The notes: generated from the sequence alone by a model not told the origin. Counted from the stretch's first letter, positions 15,377 to 23,010 are shown. The stretch: 29,928 nt of DNA from an uncultured Eubacterium sp. (GCA_900551775.1 URXI01000018.1:1-29928); one strand, 5' to 3'. Numbers and translations are program-made.

Positions 15377-16639
15377 TTAGAGCAATATATTTGTCAGCAC
15401 TGGAAAGGCTGCGATGGCAATCACCGTTGCTACCACGGCTAGTATATATGGCACCAACCCTTTCACCACATCCGTATAGCTTTCTCCTGTAGTGGAACAA
15501 ACAGTAAACAGATTGACGCCAAAGGGTGGTGTGATGTAGCCCACGACCAAAGCGATGACAAAGACGAGACCCAGGTGCAGCGGGTCAAAACCCAAAGCCA
15601 GACCTGTGGGCACGATAATCGGAGCCAGAATCACAACGGAGGCACTGGTCTCCATCAACGTTCCTACCAAGAACAGAATCAAAAGCAGTACGGCCATATA
15701 CAGCACCTTGGTATGCAGCAACGGCACTAGGAAAGATGTAATCGCAGCCGGAATTTTACCTGCTGCCAAAAGCCATCCAAAAGCATTGGCAGACCCAACG
15801 ATCAAAAGTCCCATGGCCGAAACGACCGCCGATTTTTTTAATATCCCAAAGAGCTTCCCGAAGCTCATGCTCTTGTAGCAGATTGAAATCACCAAACTAT
15901 AGGTACAGGCAATGGCAGCCGCCTCTGTCGCAGTAAAAATCCCCTGATAGATGCCGCCCAGAACCAGGATCGGCATGAACAGCGTTCCCGCCGCCCTCCA
16001 GGTATAGCCTGCGACTTCCTTCGCAGTGTACCGTTTTTCGCTGATTTGTATATTCCACTTTTTCGCCATCAGGCTGTTAGCCGCGATCAGCGCAATGGCC
16101 ATCAGAATTCCAGGCAGGATCGCACCTGTAAACATGTCCGGCACGCTGACACCCATGGTAGTTCCATAGATAATCATGACAATGCTGGGCGGAATCACCG
16201 GTCCCAAAGCGCCTCCTGCTGCAACAAGCGCCGCAGAAGAATTTCTCGGATATCCTGCATTAATCAGAGCCGGATACATGATGGCGCCGATGGCTGCTAC
16301 CGTAGCAGGTCCTGAACCAGTCAAAGCCGCAAAGATCGCGCAGGCCACGACAGTAACCGTACCGACGCCGCCTCTCGTTCTCCCGCAGACACAGGAAGCC
16401 CAATCCACCAGCCTCTGTGACATGCTGCTGCCTTCCATAATATAACCGGCCAGAATAAATAAGGGGCACGCCAGAATCGGAAAACTGTCAAGTCCCCCGA
16501 ACATCCTCTGTACCAGGATGACCAGATCTGCAAAATCTGTGGAAACCAAAGTGATACCGCTGCAGAGCACCAGGGCATAGGCGATGGGCATGCCGATAAA
16601 CATCAAAACCAATAACGAAACAATCAATATCGCACCCAC
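15377..16639 (-). CDS. dctM: TRAP transporter large permease, DctM type
   Basis: A 420-residue, very hydrophobic protein with about 12 membrane segments, matching the DctM family length. Family-typical stretches include GMPIAYAL, FPILACPLFILAGYIMEGSSMSQRLVDW (about 52-79) and the Gly-rich GSGPATVAAIGAIMYPAL and GGALGPVIPPSIVMIIYG. It forms the main transport channel and takes up organic acids with sodium or protons. The start is GTG at 16639, 2 bp after the dctQ stop, with GGGAGAGG upstream. It is the last gene of the operon and is followed by a terminator. The substrate cannot be told from the permease. Confidence 0.93.
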   Translation of the reverse strand: MGAILIVSLLVLMFIGMPIAYALVLCSGITLVSTDFADLVILVQRMFGGLDSFPILACPLFILAGYIMEGSSMSQRLVDWASCVCGRTRGGVGTVTVVACAIFAALTGSGPATVAAIGAIMYPALINAGYPRNSSAALVAAGGALGPVIPPSIVMIIYGTTMGVSVPDMFTGAILPGILMAIALIAANSLMAKKWNIQISEKRYTAKEVAGYTWRAAGTLFMPILVLGGIYQGIFTATEAAAIACTYSLVISICYKSMSFGKLFGILKKSAVVSAMGLLIVGSANAFGWLLAAGKIPAAITSFLVPLLHTKVLYMAVLLLILFLVGTLMETSASVVILAPIIVPTGLALGFDPLHLGLVFVIALVVGYITPPFGVNLFTVCSTTGESYTDVVKGLVPYILAVVATVIAIAAFPVLTNILL

Positions 16640-16641
16640 GG

Positions 16642-17166
16642 CTATCCTCTCCCTTCATTGCTGACCGTTTCCGGCTGCTTTTTTCCACAAATAACGGCAA
16701 TACTGTCCGCCGCACCATTGATGCAGTGCAGCAGAGTCAGCAAGCTGCCTACAGGAATACAGGCATAAATCAAACTCATAGGGACATGGACCGCAGCGCT
16801 GGTCATGCCGGCTGCCGCATTTGCATAGTCTGTACCGTATTTTATCAAGATCAGCGCTGTGATTCCCGTAAGGGTAAAGATGACGACTTCTTGGATTGCT
16901 AAGACCTTTCTATTTTTCAATTTCTTTTTTAATAAATCGATGGCTGCCCCGCTGCCCTCTTTTACGGTTACCGCTGTAGCCAGCAGAATCATCCATATAA
17001 ACACGTAGCGCATCGTCTCCTCGCTCCAAGACAGGGAATTGTTGAGGAAACGCCTAGCAATGACCTGCAGTGTGCAGACGATGGCCAGATAAGCCATCAT
17101 CACCGCACAAACTGCTTTACAAGCCTCATTGACCCAGTAGCTGATTTTGTTGAGAAGTTTTAACAC
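16642..17166 (-). CDS. dctQ: TRAP transporter small permease, DctQ type
   Basis: A 174-residue protein with four predicted membrane segments. Family-typical features are the QVIARRFLNNSLSWSEETMRY region (about 50-70), followed by VFIWMILLATAVTVKEGSG. DctQ pairs with DctM in the membrane complex. The GTG at 17166 has AGGAAGG at 5 bp; the open frame extends further upstream, but that part overlaps the end of dctP and lacks homologous features. It lies 25 bp after dctP and 2 bp before dctM. Confidence 0.9.
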   Translation of the reverse strand: MLKLLNKISYWVNEACKAVCAVMMAYLAIVCTLQVIARRFLNNSLSWSEETMRYVFIWMILLATAVTVKEGSGAAIDLLKKKLKNRKVLAIQEVVIFTLTGITALILIKYGTDYANAAAGMTSAAVHVPMSLIYACIPVGSLLTLLHCINGAADSIAVICGKKQPETVSNEGRG

Positions 17167-17191
17167 GGATACCTTCCTTTCCGGCGACAGA

Positions 17192-18220
17192 TTATTTCCG
17201 CAGCGAATCGATGTATTCCATCGCCTCATCGTACAATGCAGCGCCAATTTTATCACGATAGCTTTCCAGAATCGGTTTTACCGCCTGGCGCATCTCCTTC
17301 ACATCCACATCGCGGTTTACGGTGCACCCTGCCTTTTCAATCTCCGCAAGCTGTATCTCCACTGACTCCGCCTGCACCTTTCGAGACTTCTCATTTGCCT
17401 CCTTTGCCGCCGCTTCGAATATCTTCTGATCCTCCGGCGACAGGCTGTCCCAAAGATCATCGCTAAGGCAGGCATACCATGCCGCAAACATGTGATTGGT
17501 CATATCCACGTACTTCGCCGCCGTATAGAGCTGCATGGAATGAATGGACGATACTGGAAACTCACAGCCGTCAATCGTTCCCTGCTGCAATCCGGTAAAG
17601 ACTTCCGCGCCACTCATGGGCGTAGCATTCGCACCTAAAGCCTTAAAAGTATCCGTAAATAAATCCATCGGTGGTACTCTCCATTTCATGCCTTTGAAGT
17701 CGTCCATTGTCTTGATCGTTTTTTTCGTGTTCAGAGACTGACGGAAACCGCCGTCCAGGATGCTGATGATCTTAAGCCCGTCGTCTTCAACACCCTCGTT
17801 CATCTTTGCTGCAATCTCACTGTCTATAAACTGGTTTACTTCTTCATCATCCTCAAAGAGGAAAGGCAGGGCATAGATCTGTTGTGCAGCATCATAGCTG
17901 CTTATCGCAGCATTGGAGGTGATTCCCATCTGCAGAGTGCCCAAAGTCAGTCCTTCCGCAATCTCCGTATCGTCTCCAAGAACGCTGTCTCCCTGAATAT
18001 CGAAAGTAATTCTGCCGTTCGTCTTTTCGGTCACCAACTCCGCAAAAGTTTTGCAGTAGACGTAAACAGGATCTTTTTCATTATTTGGGTGGGGCGTCGC
18101 AATGGTAATTTCCATCTCCTTTGCATCATTGTTTGAGGCAGAAGACTGATCACTGCCGCCACAGGCTGTCATGGCAAACAGAAGAGTTAAGATCAAAATC
18201 GCAGAAAATAATTTCTTCAT
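17192..18220 (-). CDS. dctP: TRAP transporter solute-binding lipoprotein, DctP type
   Basis: A 342-residue extracytoplasmic receptor. The lipoprotein signal peptide MKKLFSAILILTLLFAMTAC has the lipobox Cys at position 20. The mature domain has the DctP pattern: QMGITSNAAISSYDAAQQIY, then LPFLFEDDEEVNQF, and KGMKWRVPPMD, where the Arg is expected to hold the substrate carboxylate. QQGTIDGCEFPVS follows. The conserved Arg argues that the ligand is a carboxylic acid. AAAGGATAG precedes the ATG. The gene follows an SGNH-protein gene by 14 bp. Confidence 0.93.
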   Translation of the reverse strand: MKKLFSAILILTLLFAMTACGGSDQSSASNNDAKEMEITIATPHPNNEKDPVYVYCKTFAELVTEKTNGRITFDIQGDSVLGDDTEIAEGLTLGTLQMGITSNAAISSYDAAQQIYALPFLFEDDEEVNQFIDSEIAAKMNEGVEDDGLKIISILDGGFRQSLNTKKTIKTMDDFKGMKWRVPPMDLFTDTFKALGANATPMSGAEVFTGLQQGTIDGCEFPVSSIHSMQLYTAAKYVDMTNHMFAAWYACLSDDLWDSLSPEDQKIFEAAAKEANEKSRKVQAESVEIQLAEIEKAGCTVNRDVDVKEMRQAVKPILESYRDKIGAALYDEAMEYIDSLRK

Positions 18221-18234
18221 CGTACTATCCTTTC

Positions 18235-19089
18235 TTATATTTCACCGTATTTTGTTCTAACGGTTTCTAAAAATACGTCCATAAATTGCAGGGCCAGGAA
18301 TTCCTGCGCCTCCCTCGTCAAGTGGAGGCCATTTTCTGGAATGTTCACCTCGCCATGAAACTGTTCAAGCTTTTTTGCCTGATCGTTGAGCACACAGTTC
18401 TTTTGCTCCGCCGCTTCCCTGATAATTCCGTTGAAGATATCCCAGTCGTCGATGCGGTAAGTCCATCGCTTATCGCTCACACCCCGCTCCTGCGCTGGTA
18501 TGTTGCAGGGCGTCAGTGTATGAAGGATGATCTGACTGCCGCAGCTCCGAAGCATGTCCACCAGATAATTCATATCACGGCAAAACTCCCCAGGGCTGAC
18601 GTTGTTTTTTGTATAAACATCCCTGTTTCGCCGCATGTCGTTAATCCCCATATAAAGAGAACAGATATCCGGCTGATGTCGCAGCACCCGATTATAGATA
18701 TGCGCCATGGTCTGCGGCACTGTCTCCGCCGTCACCGCGGCATCAATCATCTCGATGCCCTCATAGGATTTCAGCAGTTCCGTGACTACATTGATATAAC
18801 TCAGATACTCCGATGAAAACGAGCAGCCGATGATGGCAAACTTAAACTGTTTTCCCGTTAAAATCCGCTGCATCTTTTCACCATGAGCCGACCGGACCAC
18901 TTCGGCCATCTCCGCCGCTTGCTGCGACAGCTTTGTGATAATCTGCCGCAGCTCTTCCTCCTCATAATCAAAGCCGACAGACAGCATCTCGGGATCATCC
19001 TCCATCCACATGACGCCTTGATCATAGCTTTTGAATCGTATGTTAGTATATGCGTCATAACAGTCACTGACGTTTCCAATTTTTTTCAT
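18235..19089 (-). CDS. SGNH-fold hydrolase-like protein with catalytic residues mostly kept
   Basis: A 284-residue cytoplasmic protein with no signal peptide. An N-terminal region of about 80 residues shares a YTN-x-R motif with the paralogue next door. The SGNH core then shows block I IIGCSFSSEYLSY (Ser90; Cys89 replaces the usual Asp), block III MGINDMRR (Asn150) and block V NGLHLT (His256, with Asn253 where Asp is usual). Ser, Asn and His are therefore present, while the two acidic positions are changed. It may be an esterase or acyl hydrolase, but the substrate is unknown. ATG at 19089 has GGAAG at 7 bp, better than the ATG at 19110. It sits between its paralogue and dctP. Confidence 0.75.
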   Translation of the reverse strand: MKKIGNVSDCYDAYTNIRFKSYDQGVMWMEDDPEMLSVGFDYEEEELRQIITKLSQQAAEMAEVVRSAHGEKMQRILTGKQFKFAIIGCSFSSEYLSYINVVTELLKSYEGIEMIDAAVTAETVPQTMAHIYNRVLRHQPDICSLYMGINDMRRNRDVYTKNNVSPGEFCRDMNYLVDMLRSCGSQIILHTLTPCNIPAQERGVSDKRWTYRIDDWDIFNGIIREAAEQKNCVLNDQAKKLEQFHGEVNIPENGLHLTREAQEFLALQFMDVFLETVRTKYGEI

Positions 19090-19106
19090 CGTACTTCTTC
19101 CTTTCA

Positions 19107-19943
19107 TCAAAGCTGGTGCAGCAAAACCGTCAGAAACTGCTCCGCTATGTGAAGCTGTGCCTCTTTTGTGAGTAAGACTCCATTGCCGGGCAAATTGACT
19201 GCTCCGTTAAAATGATGCAGACTATCTGCGATGTCGTTTAGTGCACAGTGATTTTCCTTTGCAATCTGTCTGATGATTTCATTCCGCTCCTGAATTTCTT
19301 CGTTGTCCGCACCCCAGTTCATGTGAGCATATGCCTTTGTCAGAATCTCTTCATTTACAGGCGGCAAAGTGTGCAATATCACTTTACTGCCGTTGTGAAG
19401 CATGACCTTGGTCAGATAGTCCACATTATCATGAAACTCCCGTCTGGAAGATATCGTCTTATGATAGGCATCTCTGCCGTAGAAGATATCATTGCTGCCG
19501 ATCAAAATGGAAGTGACACGAGGCTGTTTTGAAACGGCCAGGCTATAAATATACTGCAGCGACTGATTCGAAGTGTCTCCAGTATTTCCCGCTACAGATA
19601 CGCTGACGCCCTCACACCTCGATAAGACTGTTCTGATCATGTTGTAGTAACTCAGATATTCACTGGTCAGCTGATCTCCTATAAAGACAAAACTGCCGGT
19701 GTAATTTGACAGTCTCCCGGAGATACGGGGTTCAAATGCGTCCACAATCTGTTCCGCTGCCTCATCCAGATCCCGTTCCAGTTCTGCAAAGATTCCGTCT
19801 ACCAACGCTCTGGAATATCCGTAAACCTTTGCAATCTTTTCCGGATCATCGTCAAGGGGTACACAATGTCTGTGCAATTTCATTCTCGTATTGGTATAAC
19901 TGTTAAAAAAACTGCCCGTATATCTCGCATCGTCTTTCGCCAT
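19107..19943 (-). CDS. Degenerate SGNH-fold protein, paralogue of the next gene
   Basis: A 278-residue paralogue of the downstream SGNH protein, alignable throughout (SEYLSY, GxND, VILHTLPP against IILHTLTP, CALND against CVLND). Block I reads FIGDQLTSEYLSY, with Gln91 at the nucleophile position. Block III GSNDIFYG keeps Asn151. Block V reads NGVLLT, with Leu257 in place of the catalytic His. Losing both Ser and His suggests a non-catalytic partner, unless Ser94 of LTSE substitutes. The ATG at 19943 has AGGAGCGAGG upstream; the open frame reaches 20144, but that part overlaps the M29-like gene. It starts 14 bp after the M29-like gene and lies 17 bp before its paralogue. Confidence 0.72.
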   Translation of the reverse strand: MAKDDARYTGSFFNSYTNTRMKLHRHCVPLDDDPEKIAKVYGYSRALVDGIFAELERDLDEAAEQIVDAFEPRISGRLSNYTGSFVFIGDQLTSEYLSYYNMIRTVLSRCEGVSVSVAGNTGDTSNQSLQYIYSLAVSKQPRVTSILIGSNDIFYGRDAYHKTISSRREFHDNVDYLTKVMLHNGSKVILHTLPPVNEEILTKAYAHMNWGADNEEIQERNEIIRQIAKENHCALNDIADSLHHFNGAVNLPGNGVLLTKEAQLHIAEQFLTVLLHQL

Positions 19944-19957
19944 CTTTCCTCGCTCCT

Positions 19958-21190
19958 TTAATCTGCCGGCGGCATTTCCGGAATCCACTTTTCGGTCAGC
20001 AGAACGTCCGGATTTCCATATTTCGCAGCTTCTTTGATGACCTCCGGATCGTCCAAGATCATCAGGTGGCCGTCTTTGATCAAAACCTCCCCGTTTACAG
20101 TCAGCGTTGGAAAGAAGACCTCCATATCCCGATGTCTGTACCACTCGTCTTTGCCGCCGCCGATGCCGAAGTGAAGCACGCCTGCGCGCCTGGTGCCGCC
20201 AACCCAGGCCTGGAAGGTTTCAGAACCCTGATAGCGATATTTATATCCCAGCCGGAAAGCTCTCGGATGGACGCCGTACATGATTTCTTCCAGCCAGTTG
20301 ATGCCAGGCGCAGGAGATACGCCGAAGGTCGTTTTCCTTCCTTGCGGACTGGCGTCCCTCCCCTTTTCAAAATCGCGCAGCCACACTTTGCCTACTTCTC
20401 CGCCGCCCTCCAGATTGACGATGCGGCCTCCTTTTACCGTAGCTTTCATTTCGGGAATATACCCCGTATGGATGGACGTTGCCACAATGACACCTTCTGC
20501 ATTTGCCCCGTCTGGCTTTGGTTCATATGGAATCATGCCTACTTGTTCTGTGCCAAAGGTGTTGATAGGATCCTTCCCATTCTCTGCTTTAATCTCTCCC
20601 TTGGTACACATCTTAAATCCTGTCACTGTAATATCTGTACCCTGCAGATCTGTGATATGCATCACAGCATGGTCGAAATCGTCTCCAATGGCTTCGAGAA
20701 GATGCTGGTGCGCCTTAAAGTTGAGGTATTTGAGCAGGTCGTTGGGATAGGTCGCCCAGTCACTGGCCAGGGCCTCTTTGTTGGAGATGGCTACGCTGAG
20801 CATACGGGTATGATATTTGCACCAAAAATCACTTGGATCCATGCCGTACTTGGTGTGTCCCGTACCATAGATGCCGTGCATATCTGCGTAACCGCTGAGG
20901 TTGATGCACAGGTCACATGACTTCATCGCGCCGATCAAAACCTCCGGATAAGGACCGCAGAGCGTATTGTTGGTGATTTCCTGTGAACTGCATCCTGCGC
21001 CAGCAGCCGGAATGGTGATGACCGAAACATATCCCCCTTCCGATTCATATGCAATTCGGTACGCTTCCACGATGAGAGGATCTGTGGTCGTGTCTGCAAC
21101 GAGCAGGACAGATTCTCCTGATTGGATAGGACATGCGTTTCTCGCACAATTGAGCGTGCCCTTCATCATATCTGAGAGTTGTATTGCCAT
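19958..21190 (-). CDS. M29-superfamily metalloenzyme (aminopeptidase T / NicX-like)
   Basis: A 410-residue protein of the fold shared by M29 metallo-aminopeptidases and the iron enzyme NicX (2,5-dihydroxypyridine dioxygenase). The opening GTLNCARNACPIQSGESVLLVADTTTD is typical of the group. The C-terminal half carries the metal site candidates: His241 in SIHTG, Glu265 in GGGEVGK, His340 in LHFGIGGG and His353-x-Asp355 in YRHRD. The HxD pair is common to both branches, so the reaction (peptide hydrolysis or ring opening) is not decided. The ATG at 21190 has AAGGAGAA upstream. It is the first gene of the six-gene operon, directly behind a strong promoter. Confidence 0.75.
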   Translation of the reverse strand: MAIQLSDMMKGTLNCARNACPIQSGESVLLVADTTTDPLIVEAYRIAYESEGGYVSVITIPAAGAGCSSQEITNNTLCGPYPEVLIGAMKSCDLCINLSGYADMHGIYGTGHTKYGMDPSDFWCKYHTRMLSVAISNKEALASDWATYPNDLLKYLNFKAHQHLLEAIGDDFDHAVMHITDLQGTDITVTGFKMCTKGEIKAENGKDPINTFGTEQVGMIPYEPKPDGANAEGVIVATSIHTGYIPEMKATVKGGRIVNLEGGGEVGKVWLRDFEKGRDASPQGRKTTFGVSPAPGINWLEEIMYGVHPRAFRLGYKYRYQGSETFQAWVGGTRRAGVLHFGIGGGKDEWYRHRDMEVFFPTLTVNGEVLIKDGHLMILDDPEVIKEAAKYGNPDVLLTEKWIPEMPPAD

Positions 21191-21246
21191 TGTTCATTCT
21201 CCTTTTTGATTCTTCTAATTATTCTAACAACTTCTTTATGAGACAA

Positions 21247-21275
21247 AGTATATACTCATTGTCGAACTATGTCAA
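21247..21275 (-). promoter_or_regulatory. Sigma-A promoter of the M29-SGNH-TRAP operon with palindromic operator
   Basis: On the minus strand, a perfect TTGACA (21275-21270) and TATACT (21252-21247) are separated by 17 bp. The -10 lies within a perfect palindrome AGTATATACT (21247-21256), itself flanked by GACAA and TTGTC. A palindrome over the -10 box suits repression by the divergent HutC-type regulator. Confidence 0.75.
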
Positions 21276-21330
21276 TACTTTTTTAATCATTTTTAAATAC
21301 ACTTCTAATACATTTTGACAGAATATCTCC

Positions 21331-21359
21331 TTGATAATCCGCAGAAAGTGTATTATACT
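21331..21359 (+). promoter_or_regulatory. Promoter of the HutC-type GntR regulator
   Basis: TTGATA (21331-21336) and TATACT (21354-21359) are spaced 17 bp apart. The -10 region AGTGTATTATACTTATC resembles the palindromic -10 region of the divergent operon promoter, suggesting that both are bound by the same regulator. Confidence 0.6.
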
Positions 21360-21392
21360 TATCTTAAATACAGGAACGAGGAGGCCTATTCC

Positions 21393-22112
21393 ATGATGGA
21401 AGGACGTACATCTTTACCGCTTTATATGCAGATAGCCGCAAAGATCAAGAAACAAATTGAAACAGAAGATTATATGGTGGGGGATCGGCTCCCTTTTGAA
21501 AGGTGGTTCATAGATCACTACAATGTAAGCCGTGTTACGATAAGAAAAGCTTTAGAAGAACTTATTGAAGAAGGGGTCATCGAGCGCCGTCCCTATCACG
21601 GCCTCTATGTATCTCAGAAAGAAATGCAGATGCATTCTGATTCGCCCATTTATTCTTTTGGACTTTCTGACGACGGTCCAGAGATTACATCCAAGATTCT
21701 CTCTTTTGACATCTTGAACATTACGGACAAACTGCGGTCCATATTCCAATATCAGAGAGAGAGCAAAGTGTATTATATCAATATACTCCGCTACTACAAC
21801 GGCGTTCCCTTTGCGATACAATCGGTCTACTTGAACAAAGAGCTGCTGCCGGATCTGGATATTTTCTCTCTCAAGGACATGCCGCTTTACGAGATCATTG
21901 AGAAGAACTACCATCTCTCCATTCATCACCTCAACGTCTCCATGTCCGTCTCTGTCCCTTCCCAGGAGCAGGCGGAATGGCTGCAGGTATCTCCTTTAGA
22001 TAGCCTGCTCCAGGCTACAGACACTCTTTATCTGGGTGATAACCAGGTCGTTCGGTATGCTGTATCGCTGTATACCAAGGCAATTGATTACAATTATACG
22101 GTCTACAAATGA
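21393..22112 (+). CDS. GntR-family regulator, HutC/UTRA type
   Basis: A 239-residue transcription factor. The N-terminal winged helix (about 8-75) contains LYMQIAAKIKKQIETEDYMV and the recognition-helix segment VSRVTIRKALEELIEEGVIERR. The C-terminal UTRA ligand-binding domain (about 90-235) has ILRYYNGVPFAIQSVYL, typical of HutC-type proteins. The ATG at 21393 follows AGGAGG by 8 bp; upstream in-frame codons lie in the promoter. It is divergent from the TRAP operon and most likely represses it until the pathway substrate or an intermediate binds. It is followed by its own terminator. Confidence 0.9.
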   Translation: MMEGRTSLPLYMQIAAKIKKQIETEDYMVGDRLPFERWFIDHYNVSRVTIRKALEELIEEGVIERRPYHGLYVSQKEMQMHSDSPIYSFGLSDDGPEITSKILSFDILNITDKLRSIFQYQRESKVYYINILRYYNGVPFAIQSVYLNKELLPDLDIFSLKDMPLYEIIEKNYHLSIHHLNVSMSVSVPSQEQAEWLQVSPLDSLLQATDTLYLGDNQVVRYAVSLYTKAIDYNYTVYK

Positions 22113-22121
22113 AGCCCGCTT

Positions 22122-22170
22122 AACAACCCCTGGCGAAAAGCATTCATCTTTCATCAGGGGTTGTTCTTTT
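22122..22170 (+). terminator. Rho-independent terminator of the HutC-type regulator
   Basis: A perfect 11-bp stem AACAACCCCTG (22122-22132) / CAGGGGTTGTT (22155-22165) is followed by CTTTT, 10 bp after the stop codon. Confidence 0.85.
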
Positions 22171-22179
22171 AGCTGGACG

Positions 22180-22210
22180 AAAAAAACAACCTGATATTTC
22201 TATCAGGTTG
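22180..22210 (-). terminator. Rho-independent terminator of yqeY
   Basis: On the minus strand a perfect 10-bp stem CAACCTGATA / TATCAGGTTG with a GAAA tetraloop is followed by seven T residues. It lies 15 bp after the yqeY stop and faces the regulator terminator, giving a convergent pair. Confidence 0.88.
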
Positions 22211-22241
22211 TCCGTAAGTCAGATATTATGAAAGAAATTCC
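22183..22241. repeat. Right 59-bp direct repeat (yqeY 3' end and terminator)
   Basis: Partner of the repeat at 15311-15369 (53/59 identical, no gaps). It covers the last five codons of yqeY including the stop, the 15-bp spacer and the terminator hairpin. The two copies are in the same orientation, 6872 bp apart. Confidence 0.85.
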
Positions 22242-22672
22242 ATCACGACTTCTTTCACCATGTTGCCGTCAGCCAGGCCTTTGACCTTGCCCATGACAGG
22301 CCCCATAAGTTTACCCATGTTCTGCTTGCCTCCTTCGATTCCAAGTGAAGCTGCAGTCTCTTTCACTACCTTCAGGATGTCCTCCTTGGATAGTTGTTCG
22401 GGCAGATATCGGTTTAGAATTTCGATTTCTGCATTATATGCATCGACTAGATCTGTTCTTCCAGCTTTTTCAAAATCAGCGAGGGCATCTTTACGCATTT
22501 TAACTTGCTTTGATAAAATTGCAATAATGCCTGCGTCGTCTAGTTCTTCTCTGTTGTCCACCTCGTACTGCTTGACAGCTGCACGAGCAAGATTGATTGT
22601 ATTCTTGGCGATCTCGTCGCGGGCTTTCATCGCGTCTTTGAAATCAGCCATCAATTGTTCTTTTAAAGCCAT
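22226..22672 (-). CDS. yqeY: GatB/YqeY domain protein
   Basis: A 148-residue protein with the all-helical YqeY fold, related to the C-terminal tail of the GatB amidotransferase subunit. It reads MALKEQLMADFKDAMKARD, with the family segment KQVKMRKDALADFEKAGR and a C-terminal MGPVMGKVKGLADG. It has been proposed to bind tRNA, but its function is not settled. GAGGTGA lies 6 bp before the ATG. It follows rpsU by 24 bp, the standard order. Its last codons and terminator form the right direct repeat. Confidence 0.93.
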   Translation of the reverse strand: MALKEQLMADFKDAMKARDEIAKNTINLARAAVKQYEVDNREELDDAGIIAILSKQVKMRKDALADFEKAGRTDLVDAYNAEIEILNRYLPEQLSKEDILKVVKETAASLGIEGGKQNMGKLMGPVMGKVKGLADGNMVKEVVMEFLS

Positions 22673-22696
22673 TTATATCACCTCGATCCTAAATGA

Positions 22697-22876
22697 CTAG
22701 AATTTCTTAGCCTTTTTTCTAGCGGCTTCAGACTTCTTCTTCCTCTTTACGCTAGGCTTTTCGTAGTGCTCTCTTTTTCTGAGCTCACTCATCACGCCGT
22801 CTCTTGCGCATGATCTCTTGAATCTCTTCAGAGCGCTTTCCAAACTTTCGTTTTCTCTTACGATAACTTGTGCCAT
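22697..22876 (-). CDS. rpsU: 30S ribosomal protein S21
   Basis: A 59-residue small basic ribosomal protein. It reads MAQVIVRENESLESALKRFK, then KREHYEKPSVKRKKKSEAARKKAKKF, diagnostic of S21. The ATG at 22876 gives the family length; a GTG at 22888 is too close to the AGGAGG. It is the first gene of the rpsU-yqeY pair, behind a sigma-A promoter. Confidence 0.97.
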   Translation of the reverse strand: MAQVIVRENESLESALKRFKRSCARDGVMSELRKREHYEKPSVKRKKKSEAARKKAKKF

Positions 22877-22944
22877 ATTCCAACTCACCTCCTGACCAAC
22901 TTGAAATATTAAGCTGTGAACAGTCTTGTGACTATAACGGAATT

Positions 22945-22973
22945 ATTATACTATTTTTGAGCCAAATAGGCAA
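22945..22973 (-). promoter_or_regulatory. Sigma-A promoter of rpsU-yqeY
   Basis: On the minus strand a perfect TATAAT (22950-22945) lies 17 bp from a weak -35, TTGCCT (22973-22968), about 69 bp before the rpsU ATG. Confidence 0.65.
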
Positions 22974-23010
22974 GCCAATTTTTGAATTTTATCGCTTTAA
23001 GTTTTTTGCA

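Larger units (their letters stand above)
15370..22182. other. Putative inserted catabolic cassette between direct repeats
   Basis: The interval between the two 59-bp repeats contains exactly one regulator gene and one six-gene operon with their promoters, and nothing else. It separates yqeY from the left part of its conserved neighbourhood. No integrase, transposase or resolvase is present, so how it arrived is unknown; recombination between terminator copies or an excised integrase are possible. Base composition is not obviously different by eye. Confidence 0.5.

Noticed and set aside
19944..20144. Longer N-terminus for the degenerate SGNH protein
   Set aside because: The extension lies inside the M29-like gene, has no similarity to the paralogue and lacks a ribosome binding site, whereas ATG at 19943 has one.
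20066..20920. Long plus-strand open frame opposite the M29-like gene
   Set aside because: It is a codon-bias shadow of a well-supported gene and shows no recognisable domain or ribosome binding site.
21315..21392. Longer N-terminus for the HutC-type regulator starting at TTG 21315
   Set aside because: That stretch contains the promoter, and the AGGAGG site positions translation at ATG 21393.
15370..22182. Calling the cassette a genomic island with its own integrase
   Set aside because: All genes in the interval are accounted for and none is a recombinase; only the repeat structure supports insertion.
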